Origin: Cololabis saira
Lineage: Eukaryota > Chordata > Actinopteri > Beloniformes > Belonidae
Reading direction: 5' to 3'
NCBI RefSeq assembly: GCF_033807715.1
Contig: NC_084610.1
Location: 4,831,769-4,895,768, forward strand
DNA length: 64,000 nt
A model generated the notes under the pieces. It had not been told where the DNA came from and made no database searches. It was given only the letters and a program-made list of their open reading frames with translations. This document shows positions 14,263 through 25,095 of the stretch, piece by piece; position 1 is the first letter of the stretch, and each line of letters begins with the position of its first letter. Both the position numbers and the translations under genes were made by a program.

Positions 14263-14985
14263 CAGAGGCGGATCTAGGGGGTGGCTACTTGGGCTCAAGC
14301 CCCGAATGTTTTTCCAAAAGCCCCGGATCTGAAAAAACAAAAGTCTAAATGTTCAATTCGGGCGGTCCGCTCTGGGCGCAAAGCGCAGACCGCCGTCGGC
14401 TTTCCCATTAATTGTGTACGTGCTGTTGCGGCGCAAGAGCGAACCTCTCTGCCGCCGAGCTCGGCGGCGCGCGAGAGGGTGCCTGCCGCGACGCCTGCTG
14501 CAGGGTTTGTGCTGCGCCTGCCTGTGCCCAAATTGAACATTTTTTAATGTCACCATGCCACGCTGTGAAGACATCTCGGCGCGTCCAATAGGAGAGAAGG
14601 TGGTGGAGGGTGAAAAAAAAAACTTGCGGGTTTTAGATCAGAGACGATCAAGATGGAAGAAAAATGTGGAGAGAAATCTCCCACAATTTGGGCATACCAG
14701 GTGTGTTTCAAAGTGGTAGAAAACTTTTGGTAGTGGTACAGAGCTTTTGCCAACCGAGCTGTAGCTACTGTACATCCAAACGAGTGGGAAAAACCTTTTT
14801 TGGGACTTTTTTTGACAAAAGAAACCAGTTCAAACAGCTGCTGACTATTGTAACGTTTCTATAGTAAAAGGGTCTGAATTTATATGTTGTCCTGTTGTCC
14901 AGGGCGTTTTGTTCACATTTTCACCACCTGAGCCCCCCCCCCATCAGGGCTAAGCGGATCTCCTGACATCATAGATCCGCCCCTG
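14263..14985. mobile_element. Non-autonomous hAT element with exact 8-bp TSD
   Basis: This 723-bp element begins CAGAGGCGGATCTAGGGG and ends ATAGATCCGCCCCTG, giving terminal inverted repeats of about 14 bp (CAG[A/G]GGCGGATCTA). It is flanked by the perfect direct repeat CGTCACAT at 14,255-14,262 and 14,986-14,993. An 8-bp duplication and CAG ends are the signature of hAT transposons. The interior is GC-rich in the middle and has overlapping open frames on both strands, but no transposase motif, so it was probably mobilised in trans. Confidence 0.92.
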
Positions 14986-17900
14986 CGTCACATTCATAAA
15001 ACTACCGACTAATGTTGGCCAAAATAGCACAAATATGCAGTATAAGTTCACCCTTTAACACATCATTGTTGATAACAGACATGTTTAGGTGGAGGGGTCA
15101 AAGACTTGACACCACGCCCTCCTCACTTTGAGGGAGATGCCTCTTTTGTAATCAGTATCACAGCTTTGTGCCGCCGTTTTCACCAAACACTTTAAAAAGC
15201 TGAACTTTGGGGTCATCTCTCCAGAGGACATTGTTCCAGGAATCTTTTAGCTTGTTACAGTTTTGCGGGGCTTAGTGGCGCTTACATGTTTCACTTCTCC
15301 CGGCAACTTCTCCAAACAAACCCTACTTTTCCTGTCTTCTCTTAATTGTGCTGTCATGGACTAATATCTAAAATGTATCAGCGAAGTCTGTCGGCTGAGA
15401 CGTCTCTCTCTTTCTGAGCATCACAAGGTCCGACCTCCTGAAATATACAGGAACACTTTTGAGAAGGTTGGCATCGTGAATGCTTTCCACTTTGAATAAT
15501 CTTTCCGTGGAAGAGAATTTAACCTTTTCCTGTATGATCTGTATCAAAACATTGCATCAGTAAGACCATTCCTTATGTCTGTCCCTCTTGGCACTGTTTA
15601 CACACAAACACTCCAGTAAGCTCAAACATCTGCTTTTATATCAGAGTGCTCATGTGCTGATCAATTAAAGCAGCACCTGACCACAGTTTATAATCTTAGG
15701 AATGTTAAGGGGGGTACTTTGTATTGCCCCCTATTGTAAAAGGGATCTCCAAGGTCTAGGATAATTTCAAAAAAAGAAAGTGCAAACCTATGCAGTTTTG
15801 TGTATTGAGTGTTTCTATTGGGGAGATGCAGATTGCAGTTTCAAAAGGTGAAATATTCATCCATCTCTGTACCACCCCCCACCCCCTTCCACCCTGACAC
15901 GTTTGGCCGCTCTCATTCAACCACAATGTTTCCCCGTGGATCACTTTATCTGCAGCTGCGGTTAAAGACCAGAAGGACCATAAAGCAGTCATCTCAGCGG
16001 CGTGCTGCGATACTTACAGCTCCTTTGCTGTACCTGCCGACACCGTCCTTTATCAGTAGCAAGCTTTACATCTGAAACAACTACTGCAAACTTCTGGAAC
16101 TGAATCACCAGACACTCCCAGAGGTCCAGATGTGCCGTCTCCAACACCATCTAGATATTATATAGTTGTTTATTTGATAGAAAAGTCTGCTGATGTGAAC
16201 TCATGCATGATCAAACTGATGACAAAGAGGCCCAGGGCCAATCTACATGAGCAAAACGCTTGAGAGCTTATTGAATCTGATCCCACTACGCCAGAGCCAG
16301 CAGCAGAGGCGGCGGGTCTGAATTTCCCTGGAGAATATTTGCTCCAAATAGCTCGAACTTTCTGCTCACGGCCCATGTTACAGTGGAAAGGGCCACAGCA
16401 ATGTTATTTGCAGCTGCGCTGGGAATCCGGTAATGTCCCCTTTCACGTCTAAGAAGCACCTCCGTACACACATCAGCAAAGACCCGAGGGAGGCACCAAC
16501 AGTGCATACGGCAAAGACTTCAACTTCCACAAATCACAGAGAATTGGGGCGTTTGCGCTGATGTCAGCCACTCTGAGTCCACAGGAGATCAAGCCGAGGA
16601 GATTTAGATGAAAAGGGACGTCATGCAGAACAGAAGAGACTCGGCTCTTTGTCTGCTCAGACATGCATTAAGCTATAGTGATAAATTATGTCCTCATGGG
16701 TTGTGTTTTTTTCTGTTTGTTTTCCTCTTTAAGATTCATGTGACATTTATTGAAATCAAAATTTCATTATTTTCGAGTCAGCAAACAAGCCTGGCTACCC
16801 TGCCAAGTTTTAACTGTAAAAGCTGGATTTATGGTCTGCAGTTTTCCTGATGTGATGTCTTTCGGTGCGTCTCCTGGCTGCTTGGAACAATCGATGGCCG
16901 TCCGCAGGGAGCGGAGGGATGAACCGTGTCTCCCCTCACCCCTGAGGTAAAAGGACGGAAGAGTTGAACAAATATACACAAACGGGCCTTGTGTTTTCAC
17001 CCCGTGTTTGTATGCAGCGCCACAGCCACATTCTTTTTTCATCCCTCCAGAGTGCAAAAGCACCTCTGTCTTCTCCTCCGTCCCTGTCCCCCCGATCTCA
17101 CCCCCCTGTCTCTTAAACACAAAAAGGCAGAGAGGCTCAGACTAAGCCGAGGTGATGTAGCGCACACCGGGCAGAGGTAAAGCTGCGGAGCCTGACAAGT
17201 CTCTGCACCAGCTGGGATGAGGAGCATCATCCTCCGCTTTCTCTCCACCTTTGATGCCTTCAATGAAACCATTGTACGAGCTGGAGGACAGATATAAAGG
17301 TCCCATTTGGCTGTCATTGACATGTAAAGAGGGTCTGGCCGTGACAGCTGACTAGATCAGGGGGCTGTAATTAGCCGAGGGTGTAGGACAGCCTCTCACT
17401 TCACCCTGTCACACACACACACACACACACACAAAAGGAGTCTGCATATAAAGATATGTAAACACAACCCCAAACTGCCAGGGCTTGTTTGTTAGCAGGA
17501 GAAATTATGAGTTATCTGGGAGCGTACGCGCGAGGTTTCGCTCTGACGCAAAGCCGCTCTGGGAGCTGTAAAAACTGAAGGTGTGAACTATGTGTTCTGG
17601 CCTCGAGTGGCCCAGATATTTAAATTATCAAACCTTAACATGCTCGGGGGAGACGTTCTGATCCACAGCTGACACATTCATCCTGGGGAGACACAGGTGT
17701 GATAAGCCAACTGTGAATAAGACCCTGGCCTCACTGGGGCTCATAAAAACGCATCTGGACCGGAAGTGGAATTTGACAAAGGGTGTTTTAACTCCCCTTT
17801 TTGGGTACATTTCACCTGCAAGCCTGCAAAATAAATCAGCGTCAGCCGCAGACTTGTTGTGCTGGGTGGTTTTATTTTGTGTTGAAGTGATTGCTCAGCG

Positions 17901-18980
17901 CTTGAGAGCATTTCTTTAGGGGTCCGAAATGAATGCCCAATCAAAGCTCTTAAAATCAATATCAGTTTCAGGAAGTAAAAATTAATTCACATTTTTAATT
18001 ATGTGTTTACATCATAGTAAAAAGTAATGATTGTAGTAGGCAAATAAATACAACCTCAGAAGAACCCCCACCCCCAATACTGTGCCAGAATTAATTAATA
18101 AATAGTCAATACTAAGTACCCCCATGAGTATCTTGTAGATGTAGCTTTTGCAGAAATAACATTAAGTCATTAAGTGTCTCACATCATTGAGGTTGAGCAT
18201 TATTCTAATGCAATATTTCCAATTAAAGATGTTTCAAATTAATGTAGGGCATCTTCAATGTCATGATTTGCTGTGTTGGCGAAAATTTTGACCGAGAAGT
18301 GTGTGCCGACCGAGTGCCAACCATCTGACTTCCAGTTTGACGCTCATGCAGAACTAAGAGTCGTTGCCGTTTTATCAACTGACTATAAAAGTGAGTCCAT
18401 CGTCACTGACTCCCGTGTTCAAATGTCCAACTTCAGGGCAGAGTCTTACGGCACCTCTGCAGATATTTCAGGGCTAAAGCAACCAAGGCCAGTTTCCCAC
18501 CTGGGGAGTACAATCTGGGATGTGGCTGGACTAAGAATTCATCACTCAGTTGGTCAGTTTGCTTTCACACTTCATTTTGGTTACTGCAGGGCAACTACAG
18601 TTTTCACTCTATGGATGTTGTCCGCTTCCTGTATTTGGTTCACTTAAAAAACAACCAACCACATCTTTAGACAGAGTACACTTCATCTCTTTTGATCTAC
18701 ATCAGACTTCAACTGTTCATCTACACCTCCCCAAACCAGCCGGACTATCCAAGCAAACCAAACTCGGCTGGTGTGAATGGACAGTAAAAGACTACGAAAA
18801 GTAAAAGCAGGAGAGAAAACGAGAAGTTGAACGAGCAAGACACAAAACGAGATGAAAGCTCATCCAACTAGTGTTGTAAAAGCCACTTATCCTCCGCATC
18901 TATAGGGTTAACATCTGAGCTGAGGTTGCAAACGTCTGGCTATTTTCAAGCAAAAAGGAACTGTACCACCATCACATATT
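14986..18980. other. Gene-free stretch
   Basis: No coding exon is recognised. Blocks at about 16,260-16,650 and 17,200-17,400 have balanced base composition and no repeat structure, so they are candidates for conserved regulatory sequence. Everything else appears to be ordinary intergenic DNA. Confidence 0.4.
17410..17433. repeat. (CA)n microsatellite
   Basis: Twelve uninterrupted CA units. Likely polymorphic. Confidence 0.97.
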
Positions 18981-19200
18981 GATTTTGTCCAGATGTAGTA
19001 CATACTGTAACATGTAGTATGCAAACTATTGAACATACCTACCTTGCATACCATATCCCATAATGCAATGCTACAGCACAAGCCTGTTGGAGTGGTCATA
19101 CTACTGACTTTCATAGGTGTAGTATAGTTGCTTTTTGCCCTGGCATACTACGTACTAACAAACAACGGACCAGTATGCAGTATGAACAGTTCCCTGGTTT
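18981..19200. mobile_element. AGTATG-rich MITE remnant
   Basis: The motifs TAGTACATACTG, GTAGTATGCAAACTA, CATACTACTGAC and GGCATACTACGTAC occur on both strands within 200 bp, with CCCATAATGCAATGC in the middle. The same motifs occur in the better-preserved element at 21,645-22,147 (with CCACAATGCAATGC) and around 23,375-23,460 and 55,590-55,735. These appear to be copies of one palindromic element family. Confidence 0.55.
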
Positions 19201-20261
19201 TGTTTTTTTTTCTATAAAAAAATTGACATTTTATAAACTACAGTAATTCTCACTCGGTAAAAACACTGGAGTTGATACATTTCAGCTGTTATCAGACCTA
19301 AAAAAGAAGGTGTAATTAATCATTTTTTACACCAATTTAACTTAAATCTGAGTAACATTTCTTCACAATAAATCAAAATGTTAGACTTCTTCTGTTGGTG
19401 CAGATCTATGCACCGAAAGTGTGACAAGGCAGAGAAAGACATCTAAATCCCAAATAACCCTGAGCTGGATCCATGATGTTATCATGCTATTCCCTTCTGT
19501 CCAAAAGAGCTGTTACTTTACCACAGTGCATGTGTGTGTGCAACAGACAAGTTACCGTGGTGATTAAGCTCCTCTTTCAAGCTCGGGTCTCATCTGAAGG
19601 TGGTCCCGCTCTTTGAAACTGAAGAGTTGGACTTGTGTCAAATCAGCACAAGGGTCTCAGGGCTGCCTCAAAAAAAAGGTCTGATGACAGTCGCTGCTCG
19701 GAGATGAGAGGAGCAATCTCGCTGACGAGGACGTGGACCTGCGAGAGCCAGCGCTCTCATGGGAACCTGCGCGTGGTTCTTGTGAGCCATTGTGGGGCCA
19801 ATCCTTTGATGTCCTGGGATCTGGACAGCCACGGAGGCCTGCAGGGGAAGATGGCGTCAAAAGTTAGCCAGCATGGAGTGATGGACATGAAGACAGAACG
19901 ATTTGCATGTTGGACTTGTTTATTGTCATTTGGCTCTTTTTTTCTTTTTAATTATGATTTATGTCCCCCATCTCAGTTGGGTTTGACTTCTTATATTTTT
20001 ATTTCTTTTGTAGAGCTGTTGTGTCTTTTGCCGAGCATCACATCCCACTCACTTCTTTGTCCTTGTCCAGATCCTTGTTGGTGTTATATGTGTAGTTGTG
20101 TTACATTTTTAAGTTTTGCTTTACTCCTGCCTCGCTTTTTCTCTGGATTTTGGACATCCTGTTAAAACAATGATTTTTGTTTGTCAAAAGACACTCACCT
20201 GCTCGTGCTTGGGCCAAATACCTTCTCTGAAAATGGGAAGCCAGCAGAGAAAAGATGCTGT
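19201..20261. other. Gene-free stretch
   Basis: The longest open frame (19,635-20,165, plus) has a biased, cysteine- and leucine-rich translation, no recognisable domain and no flanking splice sites that would join it to anything, so I do not call it a gene. Confidence 0.4.
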
Positions 20262-20440
20262 TCCTCTAGTCCAGGGGTGTCCAAAGTTGGTCCTCGAGGG
20301 CCGGTGTCCTGCAGGTTTCAGATGTCTCCATGCTTTAACGCACCGTGACAGACATGGTAGTTATGCAGACCTTGAAGACAAGCTGATGACGAGCATTAAT
20401 TAGAATCAGGTGTGTGGAAACAGGGACATTTTTTTGGACA
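20262..20440. mobile_element. Palindromic fish repeat, CCAGGGGTGTCC type
   Basis: The left end reads CCAGGGGTGTCCAAAGTTGG then TCCTCGAGGGCC. The interior holds TGCAGGTTTCAGATG and GAATCAGGTGTGTGG. This matches a very common fish MITE whose usual right arm (reverse complement of the left) is missing, so the copy is truncated at its right end. It is related to 5,209-5,347. Confidence 0.6.
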
Positions 20441-20575
20441 CTTTCCACAGTAATTGTACTTGTCACACACTGTGCCACACTTCAGTCAGAGCAGAGGCAT
20501 ATGAATAGGCATACTTTTACACGCAATTTACAGAAAAGTTGTGTGGTTGTCTGAGATGAGCTGGTGTCCACACAG

Positions 20576-20690
20576 TCGGCACTTCCACCCATCCATCTTT
20601 TAAATTCAGGGTCACAAGGGTCTGCTGGAGCTTCTCCAGCTGCATTCTTGCCAGAGACGGGGTACACCCTGCACAGGCATATTGATCACG
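20576..20690. repeat. CATCCATC / GGGTCACAAGGG interspersed repeat fragment
   Basis: The sequence runs CACCCATCCATCTTTTAAAT, then CAGGGTCACAAGGGTC, TGCTGGAGC and GGGGTACACCCTG. This is the order found in a very frequent teleost repeat. Related pieces are at 21,041 and 49,905. Confidence 0.6.
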
Positions 20691-21040
20691 CTTGCAATTC
20701 AGCCTGAAGACCTGATGGTCGTACTCGTCTGACAGTGCCAGTTTTAAATTATTTGCAACTTTGCATAAAGAAAAAGGACTATATCTCACCAGAGATTTTC
20801 CTCTCAGTCGTCTTTCAAACGAAAATTCTCTTTCACCCCAATTTCTTCCTGTTCTTTAAATTCAGTATCAAACAAAACACGCTGCAGTGATCCAAATAAG
20901 ACCAGTATAACTCCACCGTCCCCGTTTAAACCGCCCTCGGCTCAATTCCACCCAAATCTTTGATGTTGTTCCTTTTACAACCAGTTTTTGTCACCTTTCA
21001 CCATTTAATCTGCTGCATCTTCTGTGACAGGGTTACCTAC

Positions 21041-21117
21041 ATCCATCCATCCATTTTCCGCCGCTTATCCGTTCCCGGGTCGCGGGGGCAGCAGTCTCAA
21101 CAGGGATGCCCAGACTT
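21041..21117. repeat. CATCCATCCATC / CGGGTCGCGGGGG repeat fragment
   Basis: Three CATC units are followed by CATTTTCCGCCGCTTATCC and GGGTCGCGGGGGCAGCAG. This is the most recognisable part of a common fish repeat. Only the end of the element is present. Confidence 0.7.
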
Positions 21118-21644
21118 CTTTCACCCCAGCTACGTATAACTGTTAACTTGAGTTCAATTTATTTTTCCTTACTTTCAATTTCTCTTAAAACTATTTTGCG
21201 TTGGTATATTTGAAGTCAAACGCAGGAAAAAACAAATGGAAAGACTCGGCTACGGGATTGGAGGCAGACAGTTGGGAGGACATCAAAGGCGTCGCTCGTC
21301 TGCGCCGTAACACTCGGTAGAAATGGAGGGACAAGGACGCCGTTTGTTCTTTAATCCGCTTCCTCATACCGAGTTACTGCGGCATTCATGGGAATCAGTC
21401 TCAGCCTGTCATGGACTCGCCACAAGCCCTCTCTCACACACCGAAGACATGTACAGGAGCCAATATGTACCTCCAAAACAAGTTTCTTTTCTCGTGCATT
21501 AATGAAGATGGGCTTATACTATATTACGTGACGGCAACACAGTTTATTATCATTTAGGACATACCAACGGGCTTTATCCATCTTGCTAGTGTGATTCAAG
21601 CGAAATGAAGAAAATGGCAGTTCCACCTCTGACCGCTAGGACTG

Positions 21645-22147
21645 CGTCCGAAATTCCATCCTTCCACCCTAATGAGTATGCAAAAAGATGAGATTTTTTA
21701 GTGCGTCCGAAACATTAGTACGTACACAATAGTATGTACTATCCATACTCATTCCCGAGAAATGTATTAGTATGGATTGATGGACACTAGCTAAGCAGAA
21801 ACTTCCCACAATGCAATGCAGCGGTGTTTGGTTGCTAAGTGCTGCGCAGATACGTATATGTCATAAGTGTAATATTAAGTATAATAATATTATTATATAA
21901 TATTCATAATATAATATTCGTATATAATAATATTATATACAATGTCATTTTGTTTGGGCCGGGATAAACAGGAAAGAGCGGAGCGGTGCTGCTACTGCTG
22001 CTGTTACAGGAGTTGTTACCATGGTAACAACTGTGCTCTGAGTAGTACGTCCCAATTAATGCACACTACTGATATTTACTCAAAAGTGTGCCGAACTTAA
22101 GTATACTTTTTGAGTATATACTGTTTGGTATAGCATTTCGGACACAC
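21645..22147. mobile_element. AGTATG-type MITE with TGCGTCCGAAAT ends
   Basis: The left end reads ACTGCGTCCGAAATTCC and the right end ATAGCATTTCGGACACACG, so the termini are inverted copies. Internal motifs such as GTACGTACACAATAGTATG and GAGTATGCAAAA recur inverted. The central part, 21,870-21,945, is an AT-rich run of ATAATATTAT units. A perfect 20-bp palindrome with an X-box core (GTTACCATGGTAAC) lies at 22,012-22,031. Confidence 0.7.
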
Positions 22148-22988
22148 GTAGGAGTTTGCAAGTCAATCTTCACTTACGTGTTAAAATGTCCAACATTACC
22201 ACAGAAATAATACGGAAGGCCTAACATACATTTTATTTCATCCGTTTTCCCGTGATAAGATAATTTTCCTGTTTTCCATAATAACAGGAGATAAAATGTA
22301 TGTCTGACCTTTTAGGGCTTCCGTGGAAAAATATACGTGTACAATGTAGTCCAAAATGGTTTGTTATCTACTTTACACATTTGGTGAGCTTGTCTTGAGA
22401 CCATTGTGATTCTTATTCTTAAAATAAAATGACTTAACTGTACTGCAACTGAGTAGCTATCTTCAGCCCCAGTTGTAATCTGCTAGACAGGGTTAACCAG
22501 AGCCCCCCCAAAATTAAATTAAAACCAATAAAATTATAAATTACAAGTACAAAATAAGAGCTCACCTTTCCCCGAAGACATCACGGAACAAAGAGGCCAA
22601 GTTTAGGCGGGAAAGAGCCTTTTATAGGGGTGTTGCCCCCCCTCCAAATAGACTGTACCAAAACAAACTCAGAAACTAAAGTTCCACCTGAGGAGAAGAG
22701 ACCTGAATAATTTGGGGGAATTATTAATTGGTCAAAACAACCATTGTTACATATGGATGCAGCAAAGACAAACTGTCTTTTATCGATAATGTCCACGGAG
22801 GTGCTACACGGTCCAAGTCCGCATTAGACTCAATTTTCGCGCCATTGCGAACACAGTGACGTGACGTTTACATGGCTCGTGGCTCCCCCTAGGATCCCCC
22901 TAGAACCCCGAGCAAGAAAAAACTAACCAGTTCTCAGCTGGTTTGCAAGTTAAACGAACCAGAACCAGCACTGGCCCAGAACCAGATC
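22148..22988. other. Gene-free stretch with a small inverted repeat
   Basis: An inverted pair, TACGGAAGGCCTAACATACA with TTTTATTTCATCC on the left and ATAAAATGTATGTCTGACC with GGGCTTCCGTGG on the right, at about 22,210-22,330, looks like another small MITE. No coding sequence is seen. Confidence 0.4.
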
Positions 22989-23647
22989 TGGGGCCGGATT
23001 CACAAAACATTTTTAAGAAAAAAAATCTTTTGTTCAGTCTTAAGAAGAAAAAAGAGAAGAATGGTATGGTATTCTTGAAATAAAAGTTCTCAAATTTGTT
23101 CTTGACTTTTTTCTTAACTTTAAGACAACCTTGACCTGTCTTAAAATTTCTTCTGTGAAAAGGTAAGCCTCATATATCACCTTTTTTAACACATTTGCAC
23201 ATGCACAAACAAAGACCCGCAATATTGTAGAGCGATGCATCGGTGTAGTGAAGTCTCGCTTCAGGTGCATGACTGAATATAATGAAATGAATAATAATAT
23301 TATAAATATAATATAATTCTGGGATACTTGGCTGCTACTGCTGTGTGAACGGTCTGCTGGAGCAGCTACTGAATCCTTCATTTAGTATGCAGTATACAGT
23401 ACATACTGATGCAGTATGTAGCATGTAGTACTTCCATTATGCCAGTATGCCATTTCAGATACAGCCATATTTTAAGAAGTTCTTAAGAAGGAAAAATAAG
23501 AAATTCGTAAGAAATGACAGTTCTTAAGATGGTTCTTAAGAAAATATTGAGGAATTGCACTTAAGAACTTTCTTATGAACTTCTTAATTTAAGATCTTAA
23601 GACATTTCTTAAGATCGTTCTTAAGAACATATTGGGGAATCCGGCCC
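22989..23647. mobile_element. Palindromic MITE built of TTCTTAAGA repeats
   Basis: The ends read GGGGCCGGATTCACAAAAC and GGGGAATCCGGCCCC. The arms are rich in TTCTTAAG and TTAAGAA, themselves palindromic, which recur about a dozen times in the right arm (23,470-23,635). The centre, about 23,200-23,460, includes AGTATGCAGTATACAG-type sequence, so a copy of the AGTATG family seems to be nested inside. Confidence 0.7.
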
Positions 23648-23950
23648 CTGGAACCGGCTAGGTTAGCGTCCAAGCCAACAGCCTAGCCTGGTCGGGGGAC
23701 TGATCCCCCTCAGTGGAGCTAGTCCTGTTTAAGATGTTTCTGTAGCACCATCTGATCATACATGGACAGGTGTGATCCACATTTGTTAGCAGCACAGGGT
23801 GGCATGAGCAGAGCCAATCAAGCTAAAGTAGGTCATTTGTGGAAACTGAGCTTGATTGTGGATGAACCGGTGCCTGGCTCATCGGTTACTACCAACATGT
23901 GAGCATCTTTGACATCTCTAGTGTGCACCTGTGACTGAAATCTTAACAAT

Positions 23951-24594
23951 AATAGTCCATGGGCCAGAGCCCAAAATTTCACTTGTCAGTACCAATCAAG
24001 GTGACAAAACTTACTTATGATTTTTGAAAAGATCTATGTCTATAGATGATATTTTGGTATGATAAACTTCCTGAGTGGCAGCTGGATCATAGTTATCAGC
24101 TCAGGAAGTTACCCACCCCCTTCAGAGAATTACATTTTAGATTCTGGTGCATATCCTGGTTTAGACTCATGTACAGGATATGCACAGAGCTAAAAGATAG
24201 TACATCATTTAGGCGAAAATTGTTGTAGAAATGTGTGTTGTTTATAGTTTAAAGAGCTGCAGTGACCTCCATGTTGGTCAGAAAGATTCACATCTTAGCT
24301 TGAATGAATGATTAAAAAGGTCCCTTTTAAAATGATACCAAAGGAAATATTGTGAAACATTGACAGATATCCTGTACATGAGTCTAAACCAGGATATGCA
24401 GCATCTAAAATGTAATTTTCTGAAGGGGGTGGGTAACTTCATGAGCTGATAACTATGATACAGCTGCCACCCAGGAAGGTTATCATAACAAAATATTATC
24501 TATAGACATGGATCTTTTTCAAAAATCATAAGCAAGTTTTGTCACCTTGAGTGGTGCTGATATCTGGTCTGGGGTTTGGGGTTTTATGGACTTA
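23951..24594. mobile_element. Large inverted-repeat element
   Basis: Arms of roughly 190-230 bp face each other. Left-arm landmarks, in order: AGGTGACAAAACTTACTTAT, CATAGTTATCAGCTCAGGAA, TTACCCACCCCCTTCAGA and GGTTTAGACTCATGTACAGG. The same landmarks return inverted on the right: CCTGTACATGAGTCTAAACC, TCTGAAGGGGGTGGGTAA, GCTGATAACTATGAT and AAGTTTTGTCACCTTGA. The 180-bp centre is unique. No transposase is visible and no clear target duplication was found. Confidence 0.8.
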
Positions 24595-24713
24595 TTTTGA
24601 TGTATGAGCAATGAAAACAGTTCTGAGTTTCTTATAAATCAATTTAATAGAGAACATAACTCCACATTAAGATAAAAAGAATATCTTTAGTTACAATTAT
24701 GAGGTTATAAATG

Positions 24714-24736
24714 CACACACACATACACACACACAC
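24714..24736. repeat. (CA)n microsatellite, imperfect
   Basis: CA repeats with one CATA interruption. Confidence 0.9.
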
Positions 24737-25095
24737 CATGTAGTGATAAAAACAAAAGTCAACACCACTTAGGACACTTTTGGTAATATTAAAAATGGAG
24801 TGGCTCTCCCTATGATATGCGTTTGCCACTGATCAGAATATTGAATAGCTATAAATTGTTATGTTGATTTTTTCCAAGAGCCTTGATTATTATAACAAAT
24901 CATATAAAAATAAAATCAAAGGAATGTCGTCAAAGCTTATAAAATATAGACTCAATCACATGATGATACATTATAAATGAATAAAATGTTTAAGTGCCAT
25001 GGATTGTGTGAAGGTTGTGGTTTTCTCTCTGATGAAACTCTTCTGCCCTCTAGTGGTAGAAAGCTGCAGCAGCAGACACGAACACCGGTCACGCA

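Noticed and set aside
19635..20165. A 176-codon plus-strand open frame
   Set aside because: The translation is rich in Cys, Leu, Ser and Phe without domains, there are no partner exons, and AT/T-rich composition explains the length.
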